Positions 33,611 through 43,545 of a stretch of DNA of 64,000 nucleotides are shown one piece after another. This stretch comes from Dastarcus helophoroides. Taxonomy: Eukaryota > Arthropoda > Insecta > Coleoptera > Bothrideridae. The position numbers and the translations under genes were made by a program. Numbering within the stretch: position 1 is the stretch's first letter; each line of letters begins with the position of its first letter. Where the stretch lies: positions 5,827,316 through 5,891,315 of the forward strand of contig CM053327.1 in assembly GCA_028583605.1 (NCBI GenBank), written 5' to 3'. Under the pieces are notes generated by a model. The model did no database searches, was not told the origin of the DNA, and saw nothing but the letters and a program-made list of their open reading frames with translations.

Positions 33611-34340
33611 AAACTGATACTGTTCATTTTAAGCACAGAATTAAATCTTAAATCTAAAGGAAAATACTGAAACTAAAAAACATGCACTTCAAATTTTTAG
33701 GCGTACTGTCAATGTCATCATTAGTAGTGGGTGTTTATTCAGCGACTATTTTCCCTTCTAATTATTTAGAACGAAATCAACAAATTAATAATTAGACCCT
33801 AGAATGGCTACTGCTATCTCTTTGTGAATAGCGGTACTATTAGCAGTTCATTCGATCATTCGTGTATGTGTTCTTAAAAATAATAGTAATTTTTTGTTTT
33901 ACATTATTTACAAACCGGTTTAACTTATCGACTATTTCATCCCAGCCATCTGCCTTTTTATTTTTAGAGGAATGGAAGGAATGTTTTGCATCCCCCAAAA
34001 TGGGATGTTGTTAGTACAAATCAATTAATTGTAAGCATTCTTCATAAGACTACTGCATTCCCTCCTTATTGAAACCGTTATTTGGCAAAAACTCTTCACA
34101 GTAAGGAACACTGATCATTCTGGTGCATGCATTAGAATACTATAGATTTGCAGATTAACAAAAATCCGTCCATACTGAGCACACATGCACAATATATTTC
34201 CTTTGAGAGGAGCCACAAACCGACAGCCGTCGGCTCAGACCATGCGCGTTCTCGGTCGCTCGCGAGAAGTTAAACATGCTCTGAGTCATTGTGAATGGCA
34301 CGTCCAGATTTCAATGTGAATGTGCATTTGCTTCGACTCA
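33610..34340. other. Decayed flank between hAT pseudogene and R5 right arm
   Basis: No gene supported. The expected second hAT end was sought here and not recognised. Positions 34200-34290 are GC-rich (GCCGTCGGCTCAG, CGCTCGCGAGAAG). Confidence 0.4.
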
Positions 34341-34368
34341 GCGCATGCACATTCAAATCAGTACGCGC
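34330..34368 (-). repeat. Inverted repeat R5, right arm
   Basis: CGCATGCACATTCAAATCAG and onward to TACGCGC is the inverse partner of 31049-31075. The arms enclose the hAT pseudogene. Confidence 0.75.
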
Positions 34369-34689
34369 GTTTAGGAAAAAATGACCAGTGATAGTGGGCA
34401 ATTCAGGTTATTTATTACGTTTGTGTAATATGATTCTTCCCGGCTGACATATTCTAGTGAATTTTCCATTATTTGGAGTAAAATGTATGCGAAATAACAG
34501 GCCAGATTATTCAAATTTCATAAATTAACTACACCAAAACCACTAAAAAAACTTATTTTTATGTATTTCAATCAATTAATAATATGATGAAAATTTAGTT
34601 TCTTATTTAGAAATCGTTCTTATGATCGAACAACCATAGCAATCAATTTGCAGCTATAATTTTTTCCAGCTAATATTTTCAAAGCTAAG

Positions 34690-34905
34690 ACTTCTACTTG
34701 TCAGTTTCATGTACGAGTCGTTTAAAAACAGAACTGGAGATTATTTATTCACAACCGAATTTTCTGCTGCAAATTTACTATCATTTATGACACATAACCT
34801 GAAACATTTCCTGAAACAATTATGTTACTAAATATAATTTTAACAGCACTAATGACAACTGCAACAACGAAGCTTTTCGATGTTAAAAGTCTTAGAAAGT
34901 AATTG
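34690..34905 (+). pseudogene. hAT transposase fragment, C-terminal, opposite orientation
   Basis: This plus-strand segment matches the C-terminal part of the pseudogene at 31492-33610 (31700-31880 in reverse complement). Shared blocks are AAAACAGAACTG, AATTTACTATCATTTATG, GAAACATTTCCTGAAACA, AAATATAATTTTAACA and ATGACAACTGCA. The Glu-Ser-Glu-Leu-Cys-Phe sequence that follows in the other copy is degraded. It is a second, older or more eroded copy of the same family. Confidence 0.8.
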
Positions 34906-36025
34906 GGTCTTTGCTTTTTGAGAATAAGAAAAAAAATAGTTTGTGGAAATTCTTAGATTTTGGACAGTTCAGTTTTCAAAATATTTACTCACTTAATAAT
35001 TAAATTTAAAAAAGTTGCGAAATATTTATTTCGGAAAATTCTAAATTTGCTTCAGAAAAAATATTTAGATTGAGAAAGATTCTTTATTTTGAATTTTTCT
35101 TTTTTAAAAATGTCTAATTTTTGTATATTTCTATTTCCACGTTGTTAATTTTAAAATCGTTTTTAGTTATGAACATATTGAACGCTCCTAAAAGATATTT
35201 CACACAGAACCCATTCATAATTAATAAATCCCGATTTTCGCACCTGATGTGTTCGCCGGGTTTTTAGGCACATCTCTTCGCGATAGATATTTGATGAAAC
35301 CGTTTTTAATATTTGATGTAGCCGGAGCTCAGAAAATAACTTACGCCCATTATTTGACAGCGAGCAATCTTTTATTCATGAACCATCTGCAAGAATAACG
35401 AACTTTTAAATCAAAGAGCAAATAAAAGAAAGCGCGTCACCCCGAACAAATATTTTTCATGGAACGTCAAATTTTAAAAAATAATCTTGAAGCTCCCTTT
35501 TTGTCAGCTTCGAACAACTAATTCCCCGGCGCTTATGGACAGTTCAAATACATGTCACGTTTGGCACTTTAAAACAAACAGTGCGGTTTGTCGTTTCGAT
35601 CTGGAATATCGTCGAGATAACACGCAGATGGAATATTGCATTTATCGGTAATGATGCGGAAGTTTTAGATTAAAATCAAAGCATGTTGATCTCGATGCCT
35701 AAAGGAGTGATTTTCAACATACAAACAATTTTTGATTCCAAATGTCGAAACTAGGATCCAAATTTCAAAACAAATTCTGGAACAGTCTTAATATGGAGTG
35801 CAAGATCGATGAAGTTATATTAAAAAAGTTTTGCAGCTTTTATTATGCAGGGTAAGTATTATTTTACATCTCACCATTGCGATCTTGTAAACTATTGCAC
35901 ATACAGAATCGGTTAAATTTTAAAAAAGTTGCCTAATTTTGATGGTAATATTTTTATGAAAACATTCAAGATCTCTTATTTGATTCGTGAAATATTTTGA
36001 AAAATCTGAAATCTATTTTTTTAAA
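34906..36025. other. Non-coding sequence, partly AT-rich, partly single-copy-looking
   Basis: 34906-35160 is AT-rich word soup. 35200-35650 has more mixed composition and no visible repeat, and may be host non-coding sequence. No gene is supported. Confidence 0.35.
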
Positions 36026-36332
36026 TACAGTAAACGCTCTATATAAGCAACTCATTTGAACCAATTTCAATAAAAAAGTTTCTTATTGGGAAAAGTTGCT
36101 TATAGGGAAAAAAGGAGTATAAAAATACTTACCGCCTGGAAATTATTTTTACTTATTTGTTTTACTAACTAAACTGTGTAGAATAAATAAATTCAGTTTT
36201 ATTTTGCAAAAGAAAACATTTCATTATTATTATCATATAAGCGAGTTATTAATTATATTTAAAAAAAAACAATCAAATTTTAATAAATCTTTGGTTTAGT
36301 ACAGCACTAATTGCCAAAACCAACAAAAACAA

Positions 36333-37775
36333 TTACATAAATTTGTTCATGATAGCTTTTTCTCTTATTCTTTGTAACAAATAAACCTCATTGCAGGGTA
36401 AGTCATTTTCTTTTGCCCATTCTATCACCAAATTAAAAGAATTTATAACATCATTGATGTTTTTATTGGAGTCATCCGACGTTTTTTCATTTTCTTCAAC
36501 AGGAGTAGTGTCACTTTCTACTTCAGGATTTTCTAAGGTTAAATGGATGCTTTGCCTCGCTTGTTCCACTTACCCACTCCATAATTTCAGTATCTTCTGA
36601 AAAGGTATCAGAAGGAATGTTGTATTGAATTTCATCACTTGACGATTTTGTATAACTGATACGGGAATTTCATTGCTACTAAATAAACAACATCTTTCGA
36701 ATTTATATTTTTCAGTGCTGAAACTATTCCATCTTCTGTACCTAAGGCTGCAAGACAGGCAAGTAGATGTTTGCGATAGCGTTGTTTTTGTGATTTTATC
36801 ATATTTTGATCTAGTGGTTGCAGTAATGGTGTGTTATCAGGGGGAAAAAACATAACTTCGAAATTCGGGTTACCAGTAAAATTATTCTCAGACACATGGC
36901 AAGTTGCATTATCTACTAAGAGAAGGGCTTTTACGGGAAGGTTTTAGATGCCAAGTGTCGAGTTACTGAAGGTATGAATATATCATTATACCAGTCGCTA
37001 AAAAGTGTATAAGTTTGCCAAGCATTTTTGGATGATTTGTAATATACTGGCAAATCCATATTTTTGAAGCAACGAGGAGATTTCGATTTCCCTATCATCA
37101 TCAAATCTAATTTATGCGTACCTGTAGCGTTTACGCATGGCATAATTGTTACTCTTTCCTTCATTGCTTTTCTTCCAGCAGCGGATTTTTCAAAATTTTT
37201 ATCGTTAGTTTTATTAGGCAAGCTTTTACAGACGAGACCAGTTTCGTCGCAATTATATATTTGTTCAGGCAAAAAGCCATCTTCAGCAATATAATTTTTA
37301 AATTTATTTGTAAATGAATAAGCTAGCTCCACATTGCAAGACACTCTCTCCACAAACAGCACAAACAGACAAAATCCGTATACCGTGGCGTTTTTTAAAT
37401 TTCGTTAACCATCCATCACTTGCTACAAATGTTTCAGGTCCATTATTTAATCTATTTACTTCAAGTGCTTTTAATTTTATCATTTCATTTGAAACTAAAT
37501 CGTTTAATTGTCGCCGCTCCAAGAACCAAGAAAACACTGTATCGTCGATTTCACTATATTTTATTGTCTTCATTCGCTTAATCTTACTCTGATTCACATA
37601 CGTTTTGGATGCATATTCTTCTAAATTTTCTTTATTTTCTTTTACTCTACTTATTGTAGATTTAGCAACTTTATATTCGTTACAAATGTCCTTTGTTTTC
37701 TTACCATTTTCAATCTCCTTTAAAATGGATAGTTTATCTTTTAACGAAATTGAACGTCTTTTTTTTCTGATTCAT
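36333..37775 (-). pseudogene. Tigger/pogo transposase, nearly complete, frameshifted
   Basis: Start at the ATG at 37775-37773. Domains in order: a CENP-B/Psq-type helix-turn-helix (LKDKLSILKEIENGKKTKDI, 37740 downward), a Tc5-type HTH (VFSWFLERRQL to WLTKFKKRHGIRIL, 37540-37390), and a DDE domain with CDETGL near 37245, LLLVDNATCH near 36905 and LLQPLDQN near 36815, giving all three catalytic Asp residues. The C-terminal tail is acidic and ends NKFM, with its stop at 36333-36335. Breaks: a shift in the A run just after the start codon, another near 37340, a one-base loss in the T run 36942-36945, and a shift with apparent small deletion near 36640. About 480 codons in sum, within the family range. 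Inactive as it stands. Confidence 0.92.
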
Positions 37776-38034
37776 ATTTTATGGTTGAATTTAAAGCCCA
37801 AAAATATTAATTAATTAATTTATTAATTAGAAGAAATTAACAGAATTCAAGTAACTATTCTATTTAACAGAAATTCACTTCAATACTGGCAGCACAAAAC
37901 ACAAACATATTCCAATAACAGAATTTTTTACAATTTGAGGTGATGTTGTTGTGAACAGCTGATTTTACTTCTCAATTGGCCTAAACTTAACCTAAAATTT
38001 AGCTTTAAAAAAATAAGTTGCTTATACAGAACAG

Positions 38035-38110
38035 TTGAACTAAAAAAAGTTGCTTGTATAGAGGTTGCTTATAAAGAATGTTGCTTATAGAGAGGTTGCT
38101 TATATAGAGC
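38035..38110 (+). repeat. Subterminal direct repeats of the Tigger element
   Basis: The word GTTGCTTRTA followed by an AGAG or AAAG occurs four times between about 38017 and 38104, with related words near 36050-36110 at the other end. Such arrays are likely transposase-binding sites. Confidence 0.6.
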
Positions 38111-38120
38111 GTTCACTGTA

Positions 38121-38414
38121 TATCATTTGTTGATAAAAATAATGTTACAAAATTTTTCAATCGGGTATGTAGAAAAAATTAGATTTTATTTATCTCTCCT
38201 AGTTCTCAATATGTGATCTTCAACTTTTTTTCTTATGGACGCCATAGTGATATTTGACATGGCCAAACAGGCCAAGGCAATGCAATTACAACGGTGTATA
38301 ACATAAGTAAAAAATCATTTGTCCGACTTCCACAGAAGTTATTTTTATGATTTTTAACATTAGACTATCGCTATCAAAATTATATCGTTGTCGTAGCAAT
38401 TCTATAAATTATCA
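38121..38414. other. Non-coding sequence
   Basis: No gene or structured repeat seen. Confidence 0.35.
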
Positions 38415-38585
38415 GTTATATTTAGTATAAAAAATATTAAAAGTAATCTAATACATTAAGATCCGGAGATCTATGTGGCTAAGAGTTGCTTTTTGGCACT
38501 CGATTGATTACCAAAAGTAGCTGTTTAAAAATTCTCTAGCTGCCAAATTATTATGGGTCGGAATCCCTCATATTGATGTCAACAG
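38415..38585 (-). pseudogene. Mariner-family transposase relic
   Basis: In two minus-strand frames the segment reads NLAAREFLNSYFW and, after a shift, PHRSPDLNVLDYF. This parallels the VREFLN...WPPRSPDLTPLDFF part of mariner-type transposases, the same clade as the fragment at 20040-20217. Heavily decayed. Confidence 0.6.
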
Positions 38586-38881
38586 TGCCTATACTGAACG
38601 AATGGTAAAATGTATAAAATAAGTCATATAATTTTGAAGTAGTTCAACGTATTTATTACTGCCATGATATAATATAAGACTGGTAATGTAATCCGCTATA
38701 TCTCACTGTTGCGATAAGTGGCACTAAAACCGGAGGCGATTGATAAGAGAACACCATATGAAGGATAGATAGTAGAAGGGCTTCCTTGAGTAGATTAAGC
38801 AATGCTTTCTCATGCAAATATTGATACTTTATGCAATTGTTTTGCAATTTTTCGCTTTTTTATTTATATTTTAATTACAAA

Positions 38882-39109
38882 ATGGGCAAGATTTGTATTG
38901 GGTTTATGTGCAACAGTGGTTATAAAAGCTGTTATGAAAAAGTGTCATTGTTTCGAGTGCCTAAGGACAAAGTTTATGTATGGAGGCGAAAAATCCCGCG
39001 AAATGACCGGCTGTTGTCAACTCGAGATTTTGTATGCGAAAAATATTTTAGTGCAGATTTTGTTTTAAGAGAAATGAACAATGAACTGTGGAGAATACGT
39101 ATTTCTTAA
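38882..39109 (+). pseudogene. THAP-type zinc-finger fragment
   Basis: The frame from the ATG at 38882 gives 75 residues starting MGKICIGFMCNSGYKS, then VSLFRVPKDK, VWRRKIPRND and VCEKYF, ending in a TAA. This follows the THAP pattern C-x(2-4)-C ... P ... W ... C-x2-H-F, a DNA-binding fold used by P-element-type and related transposases and by some host proteins. The last zinc ligand is Tyr instead of His (CEKYF for CEKHF), which would impair zinc binding. A THAP domain is about 80-90 residues and the frame ends soon after it, with no transposase domain downstream. It is probably a transposon relic; a single exon of a larger gene cannot be excluded. Confidence 0.75.
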
Positions 39110-39239
39110 TAAACTTAATCAGTTTCTATTAAATGAATATTTTATGCCGAAAGTAATTTAAATATAAAATTCTTTTTGTACATTTATTTAAGAAACAAAA
39201 ATGATATTAATAGACAGACAAGTCGTTTGGTTTATCAGG

Positions 39240-39953
39240 GTCCGTCGTATGCATAGAACATAATATATAACTTTTTTTAAAAATTTTATAGAAAAAAGTG
39301 TCAGATAAACTTTTTTGGTTAATTATTTGTCACTTTCCAGTGACTTTAATTTTGTTTTCTTAGCTCCTATTTCATTGCTTTGGTAACTAATTTTTGAGTT
39401 TTTAAATGACACCTGCATTTTGAAAAAAATCTTAACTTTCTGCATTCGGTAACATCAAATTTATAGGGGTGAGATTCGGGAAATTTCGAGGAATCATAAT
39501 TTTACTGATTTTTATCATTCATTATTTAATGTTATTTTTAAAGAGATCTAAGTACTAAAATGAAATCGTTACCAAAACGAACATAGATATAATGGCAAAA
39601 GTTTCATTTTAATTACAAACACATGTTTAAAAATAGTAGGTATTAAATTATTTAATATGAAAATTGGTAAAATTATGAAATTATTATATTTTCTCCAACT
39701 TTTCACTTCTAAACCCTGTAAGATTTGAGGTCACCAAATGCAGAAAGATATGCAAATTCTAAAAAAGCAAACAAAAAATACGGATGTCATTTGAAATTTC
39801 AAAGTTTGTTACCGTAGTAATGAAACAAAAGCAGGGAAAAAAATTAAGATCACCAAAATGTGGCAAATAATTAACCAAAAAAATTTTATTGAAAATATTT
39901 TGTTCTAATTTTTTTTTTTAAGTTACAGCCCATATTCCAGACATACGTCGGAC
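39240..39953. mobile_element. Foldback or long-TIR element, about 715 bp
   Basis: The left arm (39240 to about 39465) and right arm (about 39715 to 39953) are imperfect reverse complements. Outer words are GTCCGTCGTATG and CATACGTCGGAC, inner words TTTTTGGTTAATTATTTG and its complement, and TTTCTGCATTYGGTRAC and its complement. The centre of about 250 bases is AT-rich with no coding region. A non-autonomous element of unknown family, unrelated in sequence to the foldback at 9814. Confidence 0.8.
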
Positions 39954-40159
39954 GGTGTCGTATACTTTGCATAGAGTTACGCCAGTTCTTAAACATCTTA
40001 CTGTCTATCTCTCTCTAAGCCGCCAGTCTCCCGATTACGTGCCACATTTCGCCTTGCGTCGAATTACCTTACTTATACATTATCATGATTACTGCTTTAT
40101 ATTTCATCTATAAAATAGGATCAAATTTTATTTAATCAGAAGTTACACATTAACACCAA

Positions 40160-40260
40160 ATCTAATTTGATATTTCGGTACCGCAAAACCATAAGTTTTT
40201 ACCCAATATAAAATTACTCAACGTTCCTAAAGAAGCTTTCACTTCGAAAAATTCTTGTGA
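40160..40260 (+). repeat. Dispersed repeat R2, copy 2 (partial)
   Basis: ACCGCAAAACCATAAGTTTT, then TATAAAATTACTCAACGTTC, then CCTAAAGAAGCTTTCACTT parallels 19150-19230 and 46050-46110. Confidence 0.55.
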
Positions 40261-41370
40261 GTAATAAAATGCGTTGAAACACGGTGTGCTATATTTAGGT
40301 GACAATATTTTTATTCAGATGCAACATTTTAATCTAGACATAAAATTAACTCAAAGTTGACAAGTCACTGAAATAACCAGAGTGAACCGCAATAAATAGA
40401 CTGCTTGATATCTGCTGAGAATTGTTGATATGTAACGCCAAAATATTAAAAAAATGCCGCAAAAACTCACAATGCAATACAAATCAAGTTTTAACACAAT
40501 GCGAATGATGAATAAATATTTTTTTTGAATTAATCATTTACGCTTATATTAATTCGCTGACTACTGCAGTTAACTATGCACCACTAGCGGCACTCCCCTA
40601 ACAGACGTAATTAAATTGTATGCTTTTCAGTCTTTCTGGTGCATATTTACATATAACATTTAAATAAAACACCAATAAAGGTCGATTGTATAAAAAATTT
40701 GAATTAATAAAATAATTACATTATGTCTTACAGCATCCATGAATATTTCTTTTCCATCTGGGATAGAATACTATTTCTTTGAGGACCAATATTATAAATA
40801 CAACGTATTTAGTTTATCAAAACGTCAGTGATGGCTGTGTGTCCATTATGTATATGCGAACTTGGCAACTGCCTAGAGCCCTTAAATTATGAGGGCGGGA
40901 TTTTAACTTATCAATAACGTTTTTATTCCAAAAGAGCCGCGTTTCTTCGGCCAAATTAAATGTAAGAGGGCATAATTTTTGATAATTGAAACGGGAAATT
41001 CCCGAAAAATGCAAATTTTTGAGAAAAAGTAAGATTTCACAAAAAACGTGAATGTTCCTAAACTTTCTCTTTAAAATATCAGTTCTTTTTTAAAATTTAA
41101 ATTTTTGTCCGAAATTTTTAATTTTTTCGCAAGATCTCGGTTATTTCATTAAATTTGTGTCCTTTCTAAATTGCAAATTTTATTTTGAATTTAAGATTCT
41201 CCGTTTTTTACAAAAATGCTATTTTTTTAAGTTTCGACATTTTTATTGATTTTTCGATTTTTTTCATACAAAAAAATGGATTCTTTTTCCGCGTTTTCCC
41301 AAAAATCTTAGCTTTGCTTAAAATTTCAATTTTTTATCAACATTTCTCATTCAGGTTTTTCCCCAAAGTC
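40261..41370. other. Non-coding sequence, AT-rich towards the right
   Basis: No gene is supported. From about 40970 the AAATTT word soup resumes, T-rich on the + strand. Confidence 0.4.
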
Positions 41371-41454
41371 TTCTCTCTCTCTCTTTCTCTCTATTTCTCT
41401 CTCTCTCTCTTTCTCGCTATTTCTCTCCCTTTCCCTCTCTCTCCCTCTCCCTCC

Positions 41455-41486
<32 letters not shown>

Positions 41487-41487
41487 G
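41371..41487 (+). repeat. TC dinucleotide-rich tract
   Basis: About 117 bases of CT/TC repeats with TTTC and CCC interruptions. The Ser/Leu/Phe frame on + and the Arg/Glu frame on - across it are composition artefacts. Confidence 0.95.
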
Positions 41488-42002
41488 ACTTTTTGAAAAT
41501 TAATAATTTTTCTAAAATGTCGACTTTTACATATATTTTCCTTTTTTTTTTCAAAAGTTCTAGGGTAAGGATGTCGAATAAAGGATACCATTTACATTTT
41601 TGTATATTCCTCTTAATATATACGAGCAACAAATTAATTAATAATAATTAAATTAAAATAATTTTACTAGCTTGTACAGATAATTTAATACATATTTCAC
41701 AGCAATAGATATTTTACGGGAATAGGTAACAGATTCTGAAATGTAAGTGATAGTAATACAAAAAGAAGTTGCACTTTTTATGTGACAACATGAAGGGATC
41801 CTAATTTTAGATACTTGGGGTCCTTAATTTGCGATATCTGTTGTATTTGTCAATTCCATTTTTAAATTTTTAAATTTCATTTAAATTTGATTAAAGTACT
41901 CAGATGAAGAATTTTGAAATTCGGTAACTATCCTTATCTCTATAAGTTTTTGGCGTTCCTCTTTTTATTTTATTGCTGTTACGGCAGATCAGGCCCGTAA
42001 TC

Positions 42003-42045
42003 AGGAGGGGGGCTAGGGGGCTGCAGCCCCCCCCCCCCGAAATTT
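42003..42045 (+). repeat. G-run/C-run palindrome near the hAT end
   Basis: AGGAGGGGGGCTAGGGGGCT then GCAGCCCC with a C run of about 13, then GAAATTTTTT. The perfect palindrome GGGGGCTGCAGCCCCC lies inside. G runs here could form a quadruplex, and C-run length may be unreliable. Confidence 0.85.
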
Positions 42046-42597
42046 TTTGGCTTTACACTAGATAGAACTGAACTTTCCAGATGTGCGACCTTTTTAAAAA
42101 CCATTTTTAATGGATCATTTTGTTTTCGTACTGAAATGCAAGGATGTTTTATTTTTTAAATTTGGCGCCATTTCTTATTATTAGAGACCGCATTTTAAGC
42201 ACAATCAAGTAAGGTAAAAAGGTGAGCAAAATGTTAAATTAGGCAGAAACGAAAAGCTAAAGAAGACACCAAAAAGGTAAAATGCTCTAAAAAAAGGCAT
42301 TAACAGGCCAAAACGCAGAATTAACAAAAAAAAATATTTTGATATCTCAGTCGAAATTAAAAAAATAATAGATTTTAGGTTATACTCAGGATATTCAGAA
42401 GGAGTATAATATTTTCAAAAGAAGAAATTTTTAAAATTTCGAGTTCATTCTCGAATTTTCGCCCTAAATCTTGAAATTTTTATCTTAAACTCATTCGATT
42501 TTTTTCCAATATTTTGATATTTAAATCTGAGATTTCGTTTCTAGGAAAATTTAAACTTTTCTTGAAATTTCTTTTTTTTATTTGAAATTTCAGTCTT

Positions 42598-42978
42598 ACG
42601 TTTTTAATTTTATTAAAATAATGTTTAATTTGCAAGTTTTTCAAGCTTAAACTCCCTATTTTGAAAAAAAATTCAAATTTTTGGGAAGAACTAGAAATTT
42701 TTACAAGCGGTTTTTCGAGATTTAACACTAAATTTTGAGAAAAACTTGGGTTTTGTAATAAAAGTTTTACAGTTTTCGAATTAAAAAAATTACGTTTTGA
42801 ATTTTATTAAAATAATGTTGAATTTGCAAGTTTTTCAAGCTTAAACACCCTATTTTGAAAAAAATTCAAATTTTGAGAAGTATTGGAAATTTATACAAGC
42901 GATTTTTCAAGATTTATCACCAAATTTTGAGAAAAACTTGGATTTTGTAATAATAGTTTTACAGTTTTGGAATTTAAA
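42598..42978 (+). repeat. Tandem duplication, unit 194 bp
   Basis: Two adjacent units align throughout, offset 194 bases (ATTTTATTAAAATAATG at 42607 and 42801). Shared words include TTTGCAAGTTTTTCAAGCTT, AATTTTGAGAAAAACTTGG and TTTTACAGTTTT. Some 20 substitutions separate them. Confidence 0.88.
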
Positions 42979-43425
42979 AATTTAAATTCTAAATTTGGTT
43001 TTTGATTAAAATTTGAATGTTAGGCCCTTTACTAAAAAATCAAAGTATCTTATAAGCCATTATTTTGAGAAGACATTTTTTAATAAGTTATTTTTATGAA
43101 TTTCTTCTATAATTTTTCTAACATGACGATTGAACTTTAAAAAAATGTCTAAAATGTCGATTCTTTTATAAATTTCGAGTTTTACAGAAAACTTGAGCAT
43201 TTTTAAGTTGAAATATTTAGGAATTTTTTAATAACCTTAACCCATCAGCTTAATTCGAAATTTTTAATTTTTTCAAAAAGTTTTAACTTCATAATAGAAA
43301 ATTTCGAAATTTTTTGTCATGAAGTGGATATGTTTATATTTCGATTACGATTTCGAAATTTCGACTTTTTTCTCCAAAATTCGAATTCCAAGTGAAAACT
43401 TCCAAAAAAATATTGAATTTTTTAT

Positions 43426-43545
43426 CTTAGTTATCAAACTTCAACTTTAATTAAGAATTTATTGTACTTTTAATCATATTTCTGTCTTAGTTATCCCATT
43501 TCAACTTTAATTAAGAATTTATTGTACTTATAATCACTTTTAAAT
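43426..43545 (+). repeat. Tandem duplication, unit 60 bp
   Basis: CTTAGTTATC is followed by TTCAACTTTAATTAAGAATT and TATTGTACTT in both units, offset 60 bases, with only a few differences. Confidence 0.9.

Larger units (their letters stand above)
36028..38118 (-). mobile_element. Tigger/pogo-type element, 2.09 kb, complete ends
   Basis: TA at 36026-36027 and 38119-38120 flanks 24-bp inverted ends: CAGTAAACGCTCTATATAAG on the left and, in reverse complement, CAGTGAACGCTCTATATAAG on the right, each followed by CAAC. A TA duplication and CAGT..AC.CTC-like ends fit the pogo/Tigger branch of Tc1/mariner. Near the right end the word GTTGCTTATA recurs several times. A nearly complete transposase pseudogene fills the minus strand. 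Confidence 0.93.

Noticed and set aside
33780..33830. Possible second end of the hAT pseudogene near CTAGAATGGCTACTG
   Set aside because: Resemblance to the reverse complement of the 31089 terminus is too weak and no matching 8-bp duplication follows.
41185..41632. Ser/Leu/Phe-rich and Arg/Glu-rich frames
   Set aside because: Artefacts of the TC tract.
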